Shown here: in pieces, positions 10,835 through 19,772 of the stretch
How positions within the stretch are numbered: the first letter of the stretch is position 1
How the letters are laid out: every line of letters begins with the position of its first letter
Assembly: GCF_900155915.1 (NCBI RefSeq)
Contig: NZ_FTPO01000001.1
Span: forward strand, 558,001 to 622,000
Reading direction: 5' to 3'
DNA length: 64,000 bases
Origin: Microbacterium sp. RU33B
GTDB lineage: Bacteria; Actinomycetota; Actinomycetes; Actinomycetales; Microbacteriaceae
The notes under the pieces: model-generated
The model's input: only the letters and a program-made list of their open reading frames with translations
Told to the model about the DNA's origin: nothing
The model's database searches: none
Translations under genes and position numbers: made by a program

Positions 10835-12022
10835 ATGGATGCCGCCACCAGCGTCGAGCGCTCGAGCGCCGCGCCGGAGCTGTCGCACGGCCTCCCGTGG
10901 GACGCCGTGTGGGGTCAGCCCGACGCGGTCGACGCGCTGCGGAGCGCGGCATCCGACCCCGCGCTCCTGACCCACGCGTGGCTCATCACGGGGCCCCCGG
11001 GATCGGGCCGGTCCACGCTCGCCCACGCCTTCGCGGCGGCACTCATCGCCGAGCCCGGCGATGAGCCCGCGATGCGTCAGGTTCTCGCCGGCACCCACCC
11101 CGACCTCGCCGCGCTGCGCACCGAAGGCGTCATCATCACGATCAAGGATGCGCGCGCGCTCGTCGAGCGCTCGTACTTCTCGCCGTCCCTGGGTCGGTAT
11201 CGCGTGATCGTCATGGAAGACGCCGACCGCATGTCGGAGCGCACCTCCAACGTGCTGCTGAAGGCACTGGAGGAGCCGCCGGAGCGCACGGTCTGGGTGC
11301 TGTGCGCGCCCAGCGACGCCGACCTCCTGCCCACGATCCGTTCGCGGGTGCGCACGCTGCGACTGCGCGACCCCGAGATCGCCGACGTCGCGCGGCTCAT
11401 CGCGCAGCGCACGGGTGTCGATCCCGCGATCGCCGAGCAGTCCGCACGCCACGCGCAGCGTCACATCGGAATGGCTCAGCGGCTGGCGACGGATGCCGCG
11501 GCCCGGCAGCGCCGCGATACGACGCTCCGCGGCGTGCTGGGCGTCCGCGGCGTCGGCGACGCGGTCGAGGTCGCCGGGCGCATCGTCGCCGCAGCCACCG
11601 AAGACGCCAAGGCGCTCACGGTGGAGCGCGACGAAGCCGAGCGCGCGAGCCTGCTGCACACCCTCGGCATCGCCGAAGGGGCCGCAGTGCCCCCGGCAGT
11701 GAGGTCGCAGCTGTCGGCGCTCGAAGACGAGCAGAAGCGACGTGCGACGCGAAGCCTCCGTGACGGCATCGACCGCGTCCTCACCGACCTGCAGTCGATG
11801 TTCCGCGACGTCGTCGTGCTCCAGTTCGGCCGCGATCACGACCTCGTCAACGTCGAGCTCGACGCCGACCTCCGCGCACTGGCCGCCGCCTGGACTCCCG
11901 AGCGCACCCTGACGGTGCTGGATCGCATCGCCGAGACGCGACGCAACCTCGACCAGAACGTCGCGCCCGTACTCGCCCTCGAAAGCATGCTCGTGACCGT
12001 CGCGAGCGGAAGGACCCCGTGA
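10835..12022 (+). CDS. holB: DNA polymerase III subunit delta prime
   Basis: A 395-residue clamp-loader subunit. The AAA+ core shows the Walker-like GPPGSGRST, the MEDADRMSERTSNVLLKALEEPP motif (modified DEAD-box, then sensor region) and the SRVRT arginine near residue 170. TAGGCT (10822-10827) ends 7 nt before the ATG at 10835, so the mRNA is probably leaderless. The segment that normally carries four zinc-binding cysteines (before LAGTHPDL) contains none here. The gene follows tmk and overlaps the start of the next gene. Confidence 0.92.
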   Translation: MDAATSVERSSAAPELSHGLPWDAVWGQPDAVDALRSAASDPALLTHAWLITGPPGSGRSTLAHAFAAALIAEPGDEPAMRQVLAGTHPDLAALRTEGVIITIKDARALVERSYFSPSLGRYRVIVMEDADRMSERTSNVLLKALEEPPERTVWVLCAPSDADLLPTIRSRVRTLRLRDPEIADVARLIAQRTGVDPAIAEQSARHAQRHIGMAQRLATDAAARQRRDTTLRGVLGVRGVGDAVEVAGRIVAAATEDAKALTVERDEAERASLLHTLGIAEGAAVPPAVRSQLSALEDEQKRRATRSLRDGIDRVLTDLQSMFRDVVVLQFGRDHDLVNVELDADLRALAAAWTPERTLTVLDRIAETRRNLDQNVAPVLALESMLVTVASGRTP

Positions 12023-13569
12023 GCAGAAGCATCCGGCGCCGCGCGACGCGCCTGACCGCGGTCGTCGCCGGTCTCGTCGCGGCATCCCTCGCCCTGTCCG
12101 GGTGCCTGTACGCGATGATCCCCGACGCGCGCCCGTCCTCGAGCACCGCCCCCGACACGGAGGGCGTCGACGAGTCCCTCCTGCCGTACTACGGCCAGGA
12201 GCTCGACTGGACGGAGTGCGGCACCGGCTTCGACTGCACGATGGTCACCGCACCGCTCGACTGGTCCGACCCGTCGGTGGGCGAGATCGAACTCTCGGTC
12301 ATCCGGCATCGCGCGACCGACGCCACACGCCTCGGCTCGCTCCTGACGAACCCGGGCGGACCGGGTGCGAGCGGCATCGGCATCATCCGCGACTCGCTCA
12401 CGTTCGCGGTGGGGGAGCCCGCGGCGAAGGCGTACGACGTCATCGGATTCGATCCGCGCGGTGTGGGCGAGTCCACCGCGGTGCGCTGCTACGACGCCGC
12501 CGACATGGATGCGTACCTCTTCGACGTGCCGCAGAATCCGCGCGGCTCCGACGCGTGGACGCAGGAGCTCCTCGATGCGCATCGCGCGTTCGCGCAGGCG
12601 TGCGACGCCAACAGCGACGGCATCCTCCCGTACATCACGACGCAGAACTCCGCCCGCGACCTCGATCTGCTGCGCGGAGTGCTGGGCGACACGACGCTGA
12701 ACTACCTCGGCTACTCGTACGGGACGTTCCTCGGCGCGACCTACGCCGAGCTCTTCCCCGAGCGGGTCGGACGCGTCGTGCTCGACGGGGCGATCGATCC
12801 CACGACGACGCTGCTCGACGTCAGCACGTTCCAGACCGTCGGATTCGAGTCGGCGCTCCGTGCCTACGTGACCGACTGCCTCACGACGGACGAATGCCCC
12901 TTCCGGGGCTCGGTAGACGATGCGATGGCCGACATCGGCGCGCTGCTGGCGAGCGTCGACGCGCGGCCGCTCCGCGCATCCGACGGCCGCGATCTCGGCG
13001 CCGACACGCTGCTCACCGCGATCATCTACGCGATGTACTCGCCGGCGAACTGGCAGTACCTCTCGATCGCCCTCGCCAATGCGCTGCAGGGCGATCCCGA
13101 CGTCGCATTCCTCCTCGCCGACACGTACTACTCGCGCGAGAACGGGACGTACCTCGACAATCAGACCGAGGCGTTCCGCGCCTACAACTGCATGGACTAT
13201 CCCCTCGAGACCGATCCGGAGGCGGAGGCCGCGGCAGAGGCGCTCGTCGCCGCAGAGGCGCCGACGTTCGCGCCGTACTGGGAAGGCCCGAATCCCTGCG
13301 ACGAGTGGCTGTACCCCCCGACCGGCGTGCGCGAAGAGCTCACGGCGCCCGGGGCGGCTCCGATCCTCGTCGTGGGAACGACCAACGATCCGGCGACGCC
13401 GTACCGGTGGGCGGAGGCGCTCGCCGCGCAGCTCGAGTCGGGCATCCTGATCACGCGCGTCGGAGAGGGCCACACCGGCTTCAACAAGGGCAACGCGTGC
13501 GTCGATGACGCCGTCAATGCGTACCTCATCGACGGGGTCGTGACGGATGCCGACATCCGCTGCGAATGA
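12019..13569 (+). CDS. Secreted alpha/beta hydrolase, tripeptidyl aminopeptidase-like lipoprotein
   Basis: A 516-residue S33-type serine hydrolase of the SlpD/SlpE/TAP family, predicted to be anchored outside the cell. The signal peptide ends in lipobox LSGC near residue 28. The nucleophile motif GYSYGT places the catalytic Ser near residue 233. The oxyanion region is LLTNPGGPGASG, and a C-terminal TAP-like domain carries the His (GEGHTGF). Several Cys pairs suggest disulfides in the mature protein. The GTG start overlaps the holB stop and has a GGAAGG ribosome site. Its substrate is unknown; related enzymes release tripeptides from peptide N-termini. Confidence 0.88.
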   Translation: MSRSIRRRATRLTAVVAGLVAASLALSGCLYAMIPDARPSSSTAPDTEGVDESLLPYYGQELDWTECGTGFDCTMVTAPLDWSDPSVGEIELSVIRHRATDATRLGSLLTNPGGPGASGIGIIRDSLTFAVGEPAAKAYDVIGFDPRGVGESTAVRCYDAADMDAYLFDVPQNPRGSDAWTQELLDAHRAFAQACDANSDGILPYITTQNSARDLDLLRGVLGDTTLNYLGYSYGTFLGATYAELFPERVGRVVLDGAIDPTTTLLDVSTFQTVGFESALRAYVTDCLTTDECPFRGSVDDAMADIGALLASVDARPLRASDGRDLGADTLLTAIIYAMYSPANWQYLSIALANALQGDPDVAFLLADTYYSRENGTYLDNQTEAFRAYNCMDYPLETDPEAEAAAEALVAAEAPTFAPYWEGPNPCDEWLYPPTGVREELTAPGAAPILVVGTTNDPATPYRWAEALAAQLESGILITRVGEGHTGFNKGNACVDDAVNAYLIDGVVTDADIRCE

Positions 13570-13639
13570 GCCCCGAGCGATTCGCGGCACCACGATTCAC
13601 CCTGTAGGATCGATGATCGTGCACGCGAAAGCGGCACGC

Positions 13640-13715
13640 GCCACCTTAGCTCAGACGGCAGAGCGATTCACTCGTAATGAATAGGTCAAGGGTTCGATTC
13701 CCTTAGGTGGCTCCA
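13640..13715 (+). tRNA. tRNA-Thr (anticodon CGT)
   Basis: Full cloverleaf. Acceptor stem GCCACCT pairs with AGGTGGC, the anticodon stem ATTCA/TGAAT encloses the loop CTCGTAA, and the T-arm carries GGTTCGATTCC. The encoded CCA is at 13713-13715. A -10-like TAGGAT lies at 13605-13610. Confidence 0.96.
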
Positions 13716-13742
13716 GCTCTCTCTTCTCCGCCTGGAGGCTCG

Positions 13743-14135
13743 GTGCACGCGCTCGACGCCCTGCTGGAGACCTTCACGTGGGTCGGCTTCGGCGCCGGCA
13801 TCCTGGTGCTCCTCATCGCGGTCTTCGCGCGCCTCGTAGACGGTCACTGGGTGCCGACGCACGTCCTGATCGAAGACGGGCCGCAGGGCCGCGTGGCGCA
13901 CTGGTTCGCCGCCGACGGCGGGGTGGGTGCCGCCCTCCTCACCCCGGAGCAGGAGAGGGCGCTCGCCGCGAAGGACGAGGCCGACGTGTTCACGCGCGAC
14001 GGCGTCCATGATCGCGTCCGCCTGACCAAGGGCTCGCCCGGTGTCCGGGCTTTCACGATCCTCGCGATCTCGCTGATCGGAGTCGGCCTCATCGCGTCGA
14101 TCGGCTCGCTCGTGCAGCTGTTCGCGCGCGGCTGA
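13743..14135 (+). CDS. Small two-helix membrane protein of unknown function
   Basis: A 130-residue protein that I do not recognise. An N-terminal hydrophobic helix (about residues 11-30) is followed by a soluble region of about 65 residues containing DGHWVPTHVLIEDG and a charged stretch. A C-terminal hydrophobic helix (about 103-125) ends the protein. The GTG at 13743 has a well-placed GGAGG ribosome site. The longer frame from 13707 would start inside the tRNA and is rejected. It ends 15 bp from the convergent EamA gene. Confidence 0.72.
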   Translation: MHALDALLETFTWVGFGAGILVLLIAVFARLVDGHWVPTHVLIEDGPQGRVAHWFAADGGVGAALLTPEQERALAAKDEADVFTRDGVHDRVRLTKGSPGVRAFTILAISLIGVGLIASIGSLVQLFARG

Positions 14136-14150
14136 GCCGCGGCCCTCGCC

Positions 14151-15044
14151 TCAGGCCAGTGCCAGCATCCCGCCCGCGGTGAGGGCGAGGGCGAGGCCGA
14201 ACCACTGAACGGCGGCGATGCGCTCGCGCAGCACGACGGCGGCGAGCAGGATCGTTCCGCCGGGGTACAGCGCGGTCAGCGCCGACACGATCGACAGGTC
14301 GCCTGAGCGCAGGGCGATCAGCAGGAGCAGGTTGGCGGCGGCATCCAGGACCCCGCACCCGATCGCGAGCCACAGAGCACGCCGCCGCGCGAGGGTGACC
14401 CTGCCGCCGGCGTCCAGAGCGGATGACGCGGAGCGCCCGGCACGGACGGCGAGGACGGCCAGGACGGCGACCGCACCGCCCGTGATGAGGGTGTTGACGC
14501 CGCGGTTCAGCAGCAGCGGCACGAGTCCGCTCTCGTCGCTGGTCTGGTCGATGATGATGAGGAAGGCGCCGATCGCGAGGCCGGCTCCCACCGCCATGGC
14601 CAGGCCGCGTGCGCTCGGGCGCACGGCTCTCTGGCCGGGGATTAATCCCACGAGGACGACGGCGACGAGTGCGAGCGCGAGCCCCGCGTAGCCCCACGGA
14701 GCGAGGGTCTCGCCTTTCACGAGGAGTCCCCACAGCATCGGAGCCACGGCGGAGACGACGGCGGTGAGCGGCGACAGGATGCTCATCGGCCCGATCGCGA
14801 GGCAGGCGTACAGCAGCACGATCGCGATCGCTCCCGTGACGCCCGAGAGGGCGCCCCACGCGACGTCTGCCGGCAGCCAGGCGTTGCCGAAGAACGGCAG
14901 GGCGAGAAGGAGTACGACGAGTCCGGTGAGGGCGGCGATCGCCGTCACTGCGAGCGGGCGCAGCCTCCGTGCGGCGAGCCCTCCGAGGAAGTCGGCGGAG
15001 CCGTAGACGAGCGCGCCGACGAGGGCGAGGGCGGCGGAGAGCAT
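14151..15044 (-). CDS. EamA/DMT-family permease
   Basis: A 297-residue polytopic membrane protein with about ten hydrophobic segments and the internal duplication of the EamA (drug/metabolite transporter) fold. It starts AALALVGALVYGSADFLGG, and each half ends with a short basic loop. The substrate cannot be told. The ATG at 15044 is chosen because the open frame upstream (to 17381) is antisense to the mmpL-like gene and is rich in Arg, Asp and His. TATGCT lies 9 nt upstream of the ATG on the minus strand. Confidence 0.88.
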   Translation of the reverse strand: MLSAALALVGALVYGSADFLGGLAARRLRPLAVTAIAALTGLVVLLLALPFFGNAWLPADVAWGALSGVTGAIAIVLLYACLAIGPMSILSPLTAVVSAVAPMLWGLLVKGETLAPWGYAGLALALVAVVLVGLIPGQRAVRPSARGLAMAVGAGLAIGAFLIIIDQTSDESGLVPLLLNRGVNTLITGGAVAVLAVLAVRAGRSASSALDAGGRVTLARRRALWLAIGCGVLDAAANLLLLIALRSGDLSIVSALTALYPGGTILLAAVVLRERIAAVQWFGLALALTAGGMLALA

Positions 15045-15104
15045 GGCCTGTCCAGCATAGGGATCCCGTCGCGCGCGCCGGGGATTGCTAGATAAGCTAG
15101 CGAC

Positions 15105-17423
15105 ATGTCGAGCCGCCGTGAGCTGAAGAGTCCGCATCACGCCGAGCGTCAACCCACCCGGTGGCTGCGCATCGGCATCCCGGTGTTCCTCGTGCTGCTG
15201 TGGCTCGTCGGCGGGTCCATCGGCGGGCCCTACTTCGGCAAGGTCGACGAGGTGTCGACGAACGACCGGTCCTCCTTCCTCCCGCAGAGCGCGGATGCCA
15301 CGCAGGTGAGCGAGCGTCTGCCCGACTTCCTCGGCGATGACAGCATCCCCGCCCTGATCGTCGCCACGGGGGACGGCACCCTTTCGGATGCCCAGATCGC
15401 CGACCTCCAGTCCTTCGCCGACGAGGTCGCCGCGATCGACGGCGTGCAGGACGGCGTCTCGCCGCCGATCGTGTCGGAAGACGGCGAGGCCGTGCAGATC
15501 TTCGTCCCGATCGACTCGTCGGGCGAGGTGAGCGAGATCGTCCAGGAGATCCGCGATCTCGCAGCGGAGCTGCCGGGCGGGCTCGAGGCCTGGGTCACCG
15601 GGCCTGCGGGCTTCACTGCCGACCTGGTCGCAGGATTCCTCGGCATCGACGGTCTGCTGCTCGGCGTCGCGCTGATCGCCGTGTTCCTGATCCTCGTGAT
15701 CGTCTATCGATCGCCGCTGCTGCCCATCCTCGTGCTGCTCACGTCGGTGTTCGCGCTGTGCGTCGCGCTGCTCACCGTGTGGTGGCTCGCCTTCGCCGGG
15801 ATCTTCGTGCTCAACGGACAAGTGCAGGGCATCCTGTTCATCCTCGTGATCGGCGCGGCGACCGACTATGCGCTGCTCTACGTCGCGCGGTACCGCGAGG
15901 CGATCGCGGAGGGGAGGGCGAGGTGGGATGCCACGACCCGCGCCTGGCGCGGATCGTTCGAGCCCATCCTCGCCTCGGGCGGAACGGTCATCGCTGGCCT
16001 GCTCTGCCTGCTCCTGTCCGACCTCGCGACGAACCGCGCCCTCGGTCCGATCGCCTCGATCGGCATCCTGTTCTCCGTGCTGTCGGCTCTCACGTTCCTT
16101 CCCGCGCTCCTCGCGCTGGTCGGGCGGGCCGCGTTCTGGCCGTTCATCCCGAAGCACGCGCTCGCCTCCGCACCCGTCGACCTCGCGGCCCCCGTCACGG
16201 GACTCTGGCCGCGGCAGGCGCGGTTCGTCGCCCGTCACGCCCGCGCGGTGTGGATCGTCTGCACGGTCGTGCTGCTCGCCGGGGCCTTCGGCATCACGCA
16301 GCTCAAGGCCGACGGCGTGCCCTCGAGCGACCTCGTCTTGGGCCAGTCTCAGGCGCGCGACGGTCAGGCGGTGCTCGCCGAGCACTTCCCCGCCGGATCC
16401 GGCAGCCCTGTCTACGTCATCGCGCCCGAGAGCGACCTCGCCCAGGTCGTCGGCGTGCTCGATGAGTCCGACGGCGTCGATTCGGTCGCCGTCGCCTCCG
16501 AGGACTCGCCGACCGGGCAGGCATCCGTCACGATCGAGGACGGCGAGCCGGTGTTCGCCGTCGCAGGCCCTCCCGGCACGGCCGCGCCCGAGCCGACGCT
16601 GTCGGACGGCGACGTCCTCGTGATCGGGACGCTCACCGACGCCGCCGACTCCCTCGCCGCGGAAGACACCGTGCGCGAGCTGCGCACGTCGCTGGACGAC
16701 GCCCTCGGCGCCGGCACGGCGATCGTGGGCGGCGAGACCGCGACCGACATCGACTCCAACGACACGTCGATCCGCGACCGCACGATCATCATCCCGGTGA
16801 TCCTGATCGTCATCCTGCTCATCCTGATGCTGCTGCTGCGCTCGATCCTGGCCCCCGTGCTGCTCATCGGCACCGTCATCCTGTCCTTCGGCACGGCGCT
16901 GGGGGTGAGTGCGCTGGTCTTCGACGGCGTGTTCGGATTCCCGGGCGCCGATCCCGCGGTTCCGCTGTACGGGTTCGTCTTCCTCGTCGCGCTGGGGGTG
17001 GACTACAACATCTTCCTGATGTCGCGCGTGCGCGAGGAGTCCCTGGTGCACGGCACTCGTCCGGGCATCCTGCGCGGGCTCGTCGCGACGGGAGGTGTCA
17101 TCACGTCGGCCGGGCTCGTGCTCGCGGCGACGTTCGCGGCGCTCGGGGTCATCCCGATCCTGTTCCTCGCCCAGCTGGCGTTCATCGTGGCGTTCGGCGT
17201 TCTGCTCGACACGTTCGTGGTGCGGTCGCTGCTCGTGCCGGCACTGTCGTACGACATCGGGCGCGCGATCTGGTGGCCCTCGAAGCTCTGGCGGAACGGC
17301 CCGGAGACGCGGGATGCCGCGGCGGGGGAGCCGAGCGCACGCGACGTCGATCCGACTGATCTCGTGGCGGCGGACGGACACCCGCTGACGCGCGAGGAGT
17401 ACCGGCGTACCCTCGGATCATGA
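15105..17423 (+). CDS. MMPL-family RND transporter
   Basis: A 772-residue transporter of the MMPL/RND superfamily. About twelve membrane segments are arranged as 1 + 5 + 1 + 5, with two large extracytoplasmic loops (about residues 45-180 and 395-560). The motif GAATDYALLYVARYREA and its partner LGVDYNIFLMSRVREE are the conserved D-Y-x-x-x-Y/F motifs in the proton-relay helices. Such proteins export lipids, drugs or other hydrophobic compounds; the cargo here is unknown. TAAGCT ends 6 nt before the ATG at 15105. The stop overlaps the next ATG (ATGA). Confidence 0.9.
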   Translation: MSSRRELKSPHHAERQPTRWLRIGIPVFLVLLWLVGGSIGGPYFGKVDEVSTNDRSSFLPQSADATQVSERLPDFLGDDSIPALIVATGDGTLSDAQIADLQSFADEVAAIDGVQDGVSPPIVSEDGEAVQIFVPIDSSGEVSEIVQEIRDLAAELPGGLEAWVTGPAGFTADLVAGFLGIDGLLLGVALIAVFLILVIVYRSPLLPILVLLTSVFALCVALLTVWWLAFAGIFVLNGQVQGILFILVIGAATDYALLYVARYREAIAEGRARWDATTRAWRGSFEPILASGGTVIAGLLCLLLSDLATNRALGPIASIGILFSVLSALTFLPALLALVGRAAFWPFIPKHALASAPVDLAAPVTGLWPRQARFVARHARAVWIVCTVVLLAGAFGITQLKADGVPSSDLVLGQSQARDGQAVLAEHFPAGSGSPVYVIAPESDLAQVVGVLDESDGVDSVAVASEDSPTGQASVTIEDGEPVFAVAGPPGTAAPEPTLSDGDVLVIGTLTDAADSLAAEDTVRELRTSLDDALGAGTAIVGGETATDIDSNDTSIRDRTIIIPVILIVILLILMLLLRSILAPVLLIGTVILSFGTALGVSALVFDGVFGFPGADPAVPLYGFVFLVALGVDYNIFLMSRVREESLVHGTRPGILRGLVATGGVITSAGLVLAATFAALGVIPILFLAQLAFIVAFGVLLDTFVVRSLLVPALSYDIGRAIWWPSKLWRNGPETRDAAAGEPSARDVDPTDLVAADGHPLTREEYRRTLGS

Positions 17424-18001
17424 GCAAAGCGCTGTTCATCGTCGATGTCCAGAACGATTTCACCGAGGGCGGAGCGCTCGGGGTGGATGGCGGCGACGCC
17501 GTCGCCGAGGGTGTCACGCGCTATCTCGAAGCGCACGCGGGCGAGTACGCCGTGATCGTCGCTTCGCGCGACTGGCATGATCCCGACAACGACAACGGCG
17601 GGCACTTCGCCGATGGCGAGCCCGATTTCGTCGGCACCTGGCCCGTGCACTGCGTCGCCGGCACCGCCGGCGCGGAGTACGACGAGGGCTTCGTGACGGA
17701 TGCCGTGACCCATCACGTGCACAAGGGTCAGGGCAAGCCCGCCTACTCCCTGTTCGAGGGTGTGACGGACGAGGGCGACACGGTCGCCCATCTCCTCGAG
17801 GCGCACGGCGTCCTCGACGTCGACATCGTCGGCATCGCGACGGACTACTGCGTGCGCGCATCGGCGCTCGACGCGATCGAGCACGGCCGGAGGGTCCGCA
17901 TCCTCACCGACCTCGTCGCCGGTGTGGCAGCGGAATCGAGCGAGGCGACCCTCGTCGAACTCGCCCACGCGGGCGCTGTCCTGGCCGAGAGCGGCGTCTG
18001 A
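17420..18001 (+). CDS. pncA: Isochorismatase-family hydrolase, probable nicotinamidase
   Basis: A 193-residue cysteine hydrolase. The catalytic triad is visible: Asp in FIVDVQNDF (D9), Lys in VHKGQGK (about residue 98) and Cys in GIATDYCVRAS (about residue 142). The metal-site region SRDWHDPDNDNGGHF is typical of nicotinamidases, which convert nicotinamide to nicotinate in NAD salvage. The gene overlaps the MMPL stop by 4 bp and is followed by a hairpin terminator. The nicotinamidase call rests on motifs; another isochorismatase-like substrate is possible. Confidence 0.88.
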   Translation: MSKALFIVDVQNDFTEGGALGVDGGDAVAEGVTRYLEAHAGEYAVIVASRDWHDPDNDNGGHFADGEPDFVGTWPVHCVAGTAGAEYDEGFVTDAVTHHVHKGQGKPAYSLFEGVTDEGDTVAHLLEAHGVLDVDIVGIATDYCVRASALDAIEHGRRVRILTDLVAGVAAESSEATLVELAHAGAVLAESGV

Positions 18002-18054
18002 CGCCATCCCCCTGCGGCGGGCGACCGGGCGGCACCGTGGGGGAGCGCGACGAA

Positions 18055-18081
18055 GGGCGGCACACTCTGCGTGTGCCGCCC
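18055..18081. terminator. Hairpin terminator after the nicotinamidase gene
   Basis: Perfect 11-bp stem (18055-18065/18071-18081) with a 5-nt loop, between the + strand pncA-like gene and the minus-strand tRNA-Lys. It could serve both transcripts. Confidence 0.75.
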
Positions 18082-18088
18082 TCGCTCG

Positions 18089-18161
18089 TGGGCCCCGTGG
18101 GGCTCGAACCCACGACCCGCGGATTAAAAGTCCGATGCTCTACCGACTGAGCTAGAGGCCC
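18089..18161 (-). tRNA. tRNA-Lys (anticodon TTT)
   Basis: On the minus strand, the acceptor stem GGGCCTC pairs with GGGGCCC (one G-U). The anticodon loop is CTTTTAA and the T-loop GGTTCGAGCC. The discriminator base is A, and CCA is not encoded in the DNA. Confidence 0.96.
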
Positions 18162-18198
18162 TCGCCTCCCAGCCTACTTCCCTCCGGGCGCACGAGAA

Positions 18199-18236
18199 CG
18201 CGGCCGCCGGTGCCCTTGAATTCACCGGCGGCCGCG
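18199..18236 (-). terminator. Hairpin terminator after the fasciclin gene
   Basis: Perfect 14-bp stem (18199-18212/18223-18236) with a 10-nt loop, directly beyond the stop codon of the minus-strand fasciclin gene. Confidence 0.75.
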
Positions 18237-18251
18237 TGGTCACGCGAGGTC

Positions 18252-18908
18252 TTACATCGGGGGCATGAGCACCGTGTCGATGAGGTAGACCGTGGCGTTG
18301 GCGGTCTTCACGCCGCCGCAGATGACGGTGGCGTCGTTGACCATGATGTCATCGCCCGAACCGGTGACCGTGACGTCGCCGCCCTGGACCGTGGTGTGCG
18401 TGCCGTCGATGTCGGCCGGCGCGATCTGGCCGGGGACGACGTGGTACGTGAGGATCGACGACAGCAGCGCGGTGTCGGTCTTCAGCGTCTCGATGGTGGC
18501 CGCGTCGATCTTCGCGAAGGCGTCATCGACCGGAGCGAAGACGGTGAACTCGCTGCCGTTGAGCGTGTCGACCAGGTTGACGTCGGGGTTCAGCTGACCG
18601 CTGACCGCAGCGACGAGCGTCGTCAGCAGCGGGTTGTTGGACGCGGCCGTGGCGACGGGGTCGAGTGCCATGCCCTCGACGGATCCGGCGCCGTCCGGAA
18701 CGGCCTCGGCGTAGGCGGCGCAGCCGGCTCCGACGAGGTCGGCGGCCGGGTCCATCTCCTCCATGGCGGGAGCGCTGGACTCGGCGGCGGGTGCCGAGGG
18801 CTCCTCCGACGTGGCGGTCGAGCCGCCCATGGAACAGGCGGACAGCGCGAACGCTGCGGCCAGAGCGAGGCTGATCCCCGCGGTGGTGCGAATCTTGGTG
18901 CTGAGCAT
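18252..18908 (-). CDS. Fasciclin (FAS1) domain lipoprotein, MPT83-like
   Basis: A 218-residue exported lipoprotein. The signal peptide ends with lipobox LSAC (about residues 22-25), followed by a Ser/Glu/Ala-rich linker. One FAS1 domain extends to the C-terminus, with the typical [17 protein letters not shown] and LTYHVVPGQ motifs. FAS1 proteins mediate surface or cell-cell contacts. The ATG at 18908 has a GGAGGTC ribosome site. The gene diverges from a SigK-type sigma gene. In M. tuberculosis the homologous FAS1 proteins MPT83/MPT70 are controlled by SigK/RskA, so the same control is likely here. Confidence 0.92.
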   Translation of the reverse strand: MLSTKIRTTAGISLALAAAFALSACSMGGSTATSEEPSAPAAESSAPAMEEMDPAADLVGAGCAAYAEAVPDGAGSVEGMALDPVATAASNNPLLTTLVAAVSGQLNPDVNLVDTLNGSEFTVFAPVDDAFAKIDAATIETLKTDTALLSSILTYHVVPGQIAPADIDGTHTTVQGGDVTVTGSGDDIMVNDATVICGGVKTANATVYLIDTVLMPPM

Positions 18909-19026
18909 GATGTGACCTCCGGTGTGGTGGTTCGCCGCGGAAGCGGCGTACACAGGGTCTTCGGAGGGGGTGCGCGATCGGATTGGACGAATTCCGAAAT
19001 CTCTCCGACCCCGTCTCGGCATCCCG

Positions 19027-19110
19027 CGTCAGCACGGCGAACCGGCGTCAGTACACAGTCCGCGCAGAGGAACCGCGTCACCACAGAGAACGGGTGTCAG
19101 CGCAGAGAAG
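19027..19110. repeat. Four imperfect CGTCAGNAC-like direct repeats in the fasciclin-sigK gap
   Basis: Related elements begin at 19027 (CGTCAGCAC), 19046 (CGTCAGTAC), 19076 (CGTCACCAC) and 19095 (TGTCAGCGC). The last three are each preceded by GAACCG or GAACGG, and end in ACAG or CAGAG. Spacings are 19, 30 and 19 nt. They occupy the divergent region between the FAS1 gene and the sigma factor gene and could be binding sites for a regulator. No ORF or known regulator site was recognised. Confidence 0.5.
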
Positions 19111-19187
19111 GAGCGACGGAGTGTACTCCATCGGACTCGCGGGGTGCAGGGTCGGCAGGAGTCCGTTCGGTACGGAATGATGGAGTC

Positions 19188-19772
19188 ATGGTTATCGACG
19201 GTGCAGACGTCTCCGAAGATGCGCCCGTCGACCATGTGGCCGAGCTCCTCGTGGCGACGGCTTCGGGCGACCAGGCCGCCTTCGCCCGCCTCTACGACAT
19301 GCTCTCCTCGCGCGTGTTCGGCCTCATCCTCCGCGTGCTCGTCGATCGAGCGCAGAGTGAAGAAGTGCTCCAGGAAGTCTTCCTCGAAGTGTGGCAATCC
19401 GCAGGCCGCTTCGCTCCGAATAGGGGCCAGGGAAGATCGTGGATCCTCACGATGGCACATCGCAGGGCCGTTGATCGTGTGCGTTCATCGCAGGCGAGCA
19501 CGGATCGGGATGTGCGCGCGGGGTTCCGGGATCTCGACGTCGCATACGACGGCGTCGCGGAACAGGTGGAGATGAAGATCGAAGGGCGAAGGATCGCGAG
19601 ACTGCTCGCGGTGCTTCCCGACGCCCAGCGCGAGGCACTGACACTCGCGTACTACGGGGGATACAGTCAGAGCGAGATTGCGGCGCTCGTCGGGGCGCCG
19701 CTGGGGACGATCAAGACGAGGATGCGCGACGGATTGTCGCGCCTGCGTACGGAGATGGGGGTGACGTCGTGA
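19188..19772 (+). CDS. sigK: ECF sigma factor, SigK-like
   Basis: A 194-residue sigma-70 factor with only regions 2 and 4. Region 2 covers about residues 35-95 (LYDMLSSRVFGLILRVL, EEVLQEVFLEVW, RSWILTMAHRRAVDRVR). Region 4 covers about 130-185 (LPDAQREALTLAYYGGYSQ then a helix-turn-helix ending in IKTRMRDGL). The adjacent RskA-type anti-sigma gene overlaps the stop by 4 bp. Both neighbours match the mycobacterial SigK locus. AATGAT ends 6 nt before the ATG, so a leaderless mRNA is possible. The activating signal is not evident. Confidence 0.9.
   Translation: MVIDGADVSEDAPVDHVAELLVATASGDQAAFARLYDMLSSRVFGLILRVLVDRAQSEEVLQEVFLEVWQSAGRFAPNRGQGRSWILTMAHRRAVDRVRSSQASTDRDVRAGFRDLDVAYDGVAEQVEMKIEGRRIARLLAVLPDAQREALTLAYYGGYSQSEIAALVGAPLGTIKTRMRDGLSRLRTEMGVTS

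Noticed and set aside
15045..17381. Long minus-strand open frame extending upstream of the EamA gene
   Set aside because: It is antisense to the MMPL transporter, and its translation is a run of Arg, Asp, His and Glu without family features. This is the usual high-GC shadow frame.
19027..19110. CRISPR-like array
   Set aside because: The repeats are only about 9-19 bp, imperfect and spaced 19-30 nt, with no cas gene nearby. A regulatory repeat is more likely.
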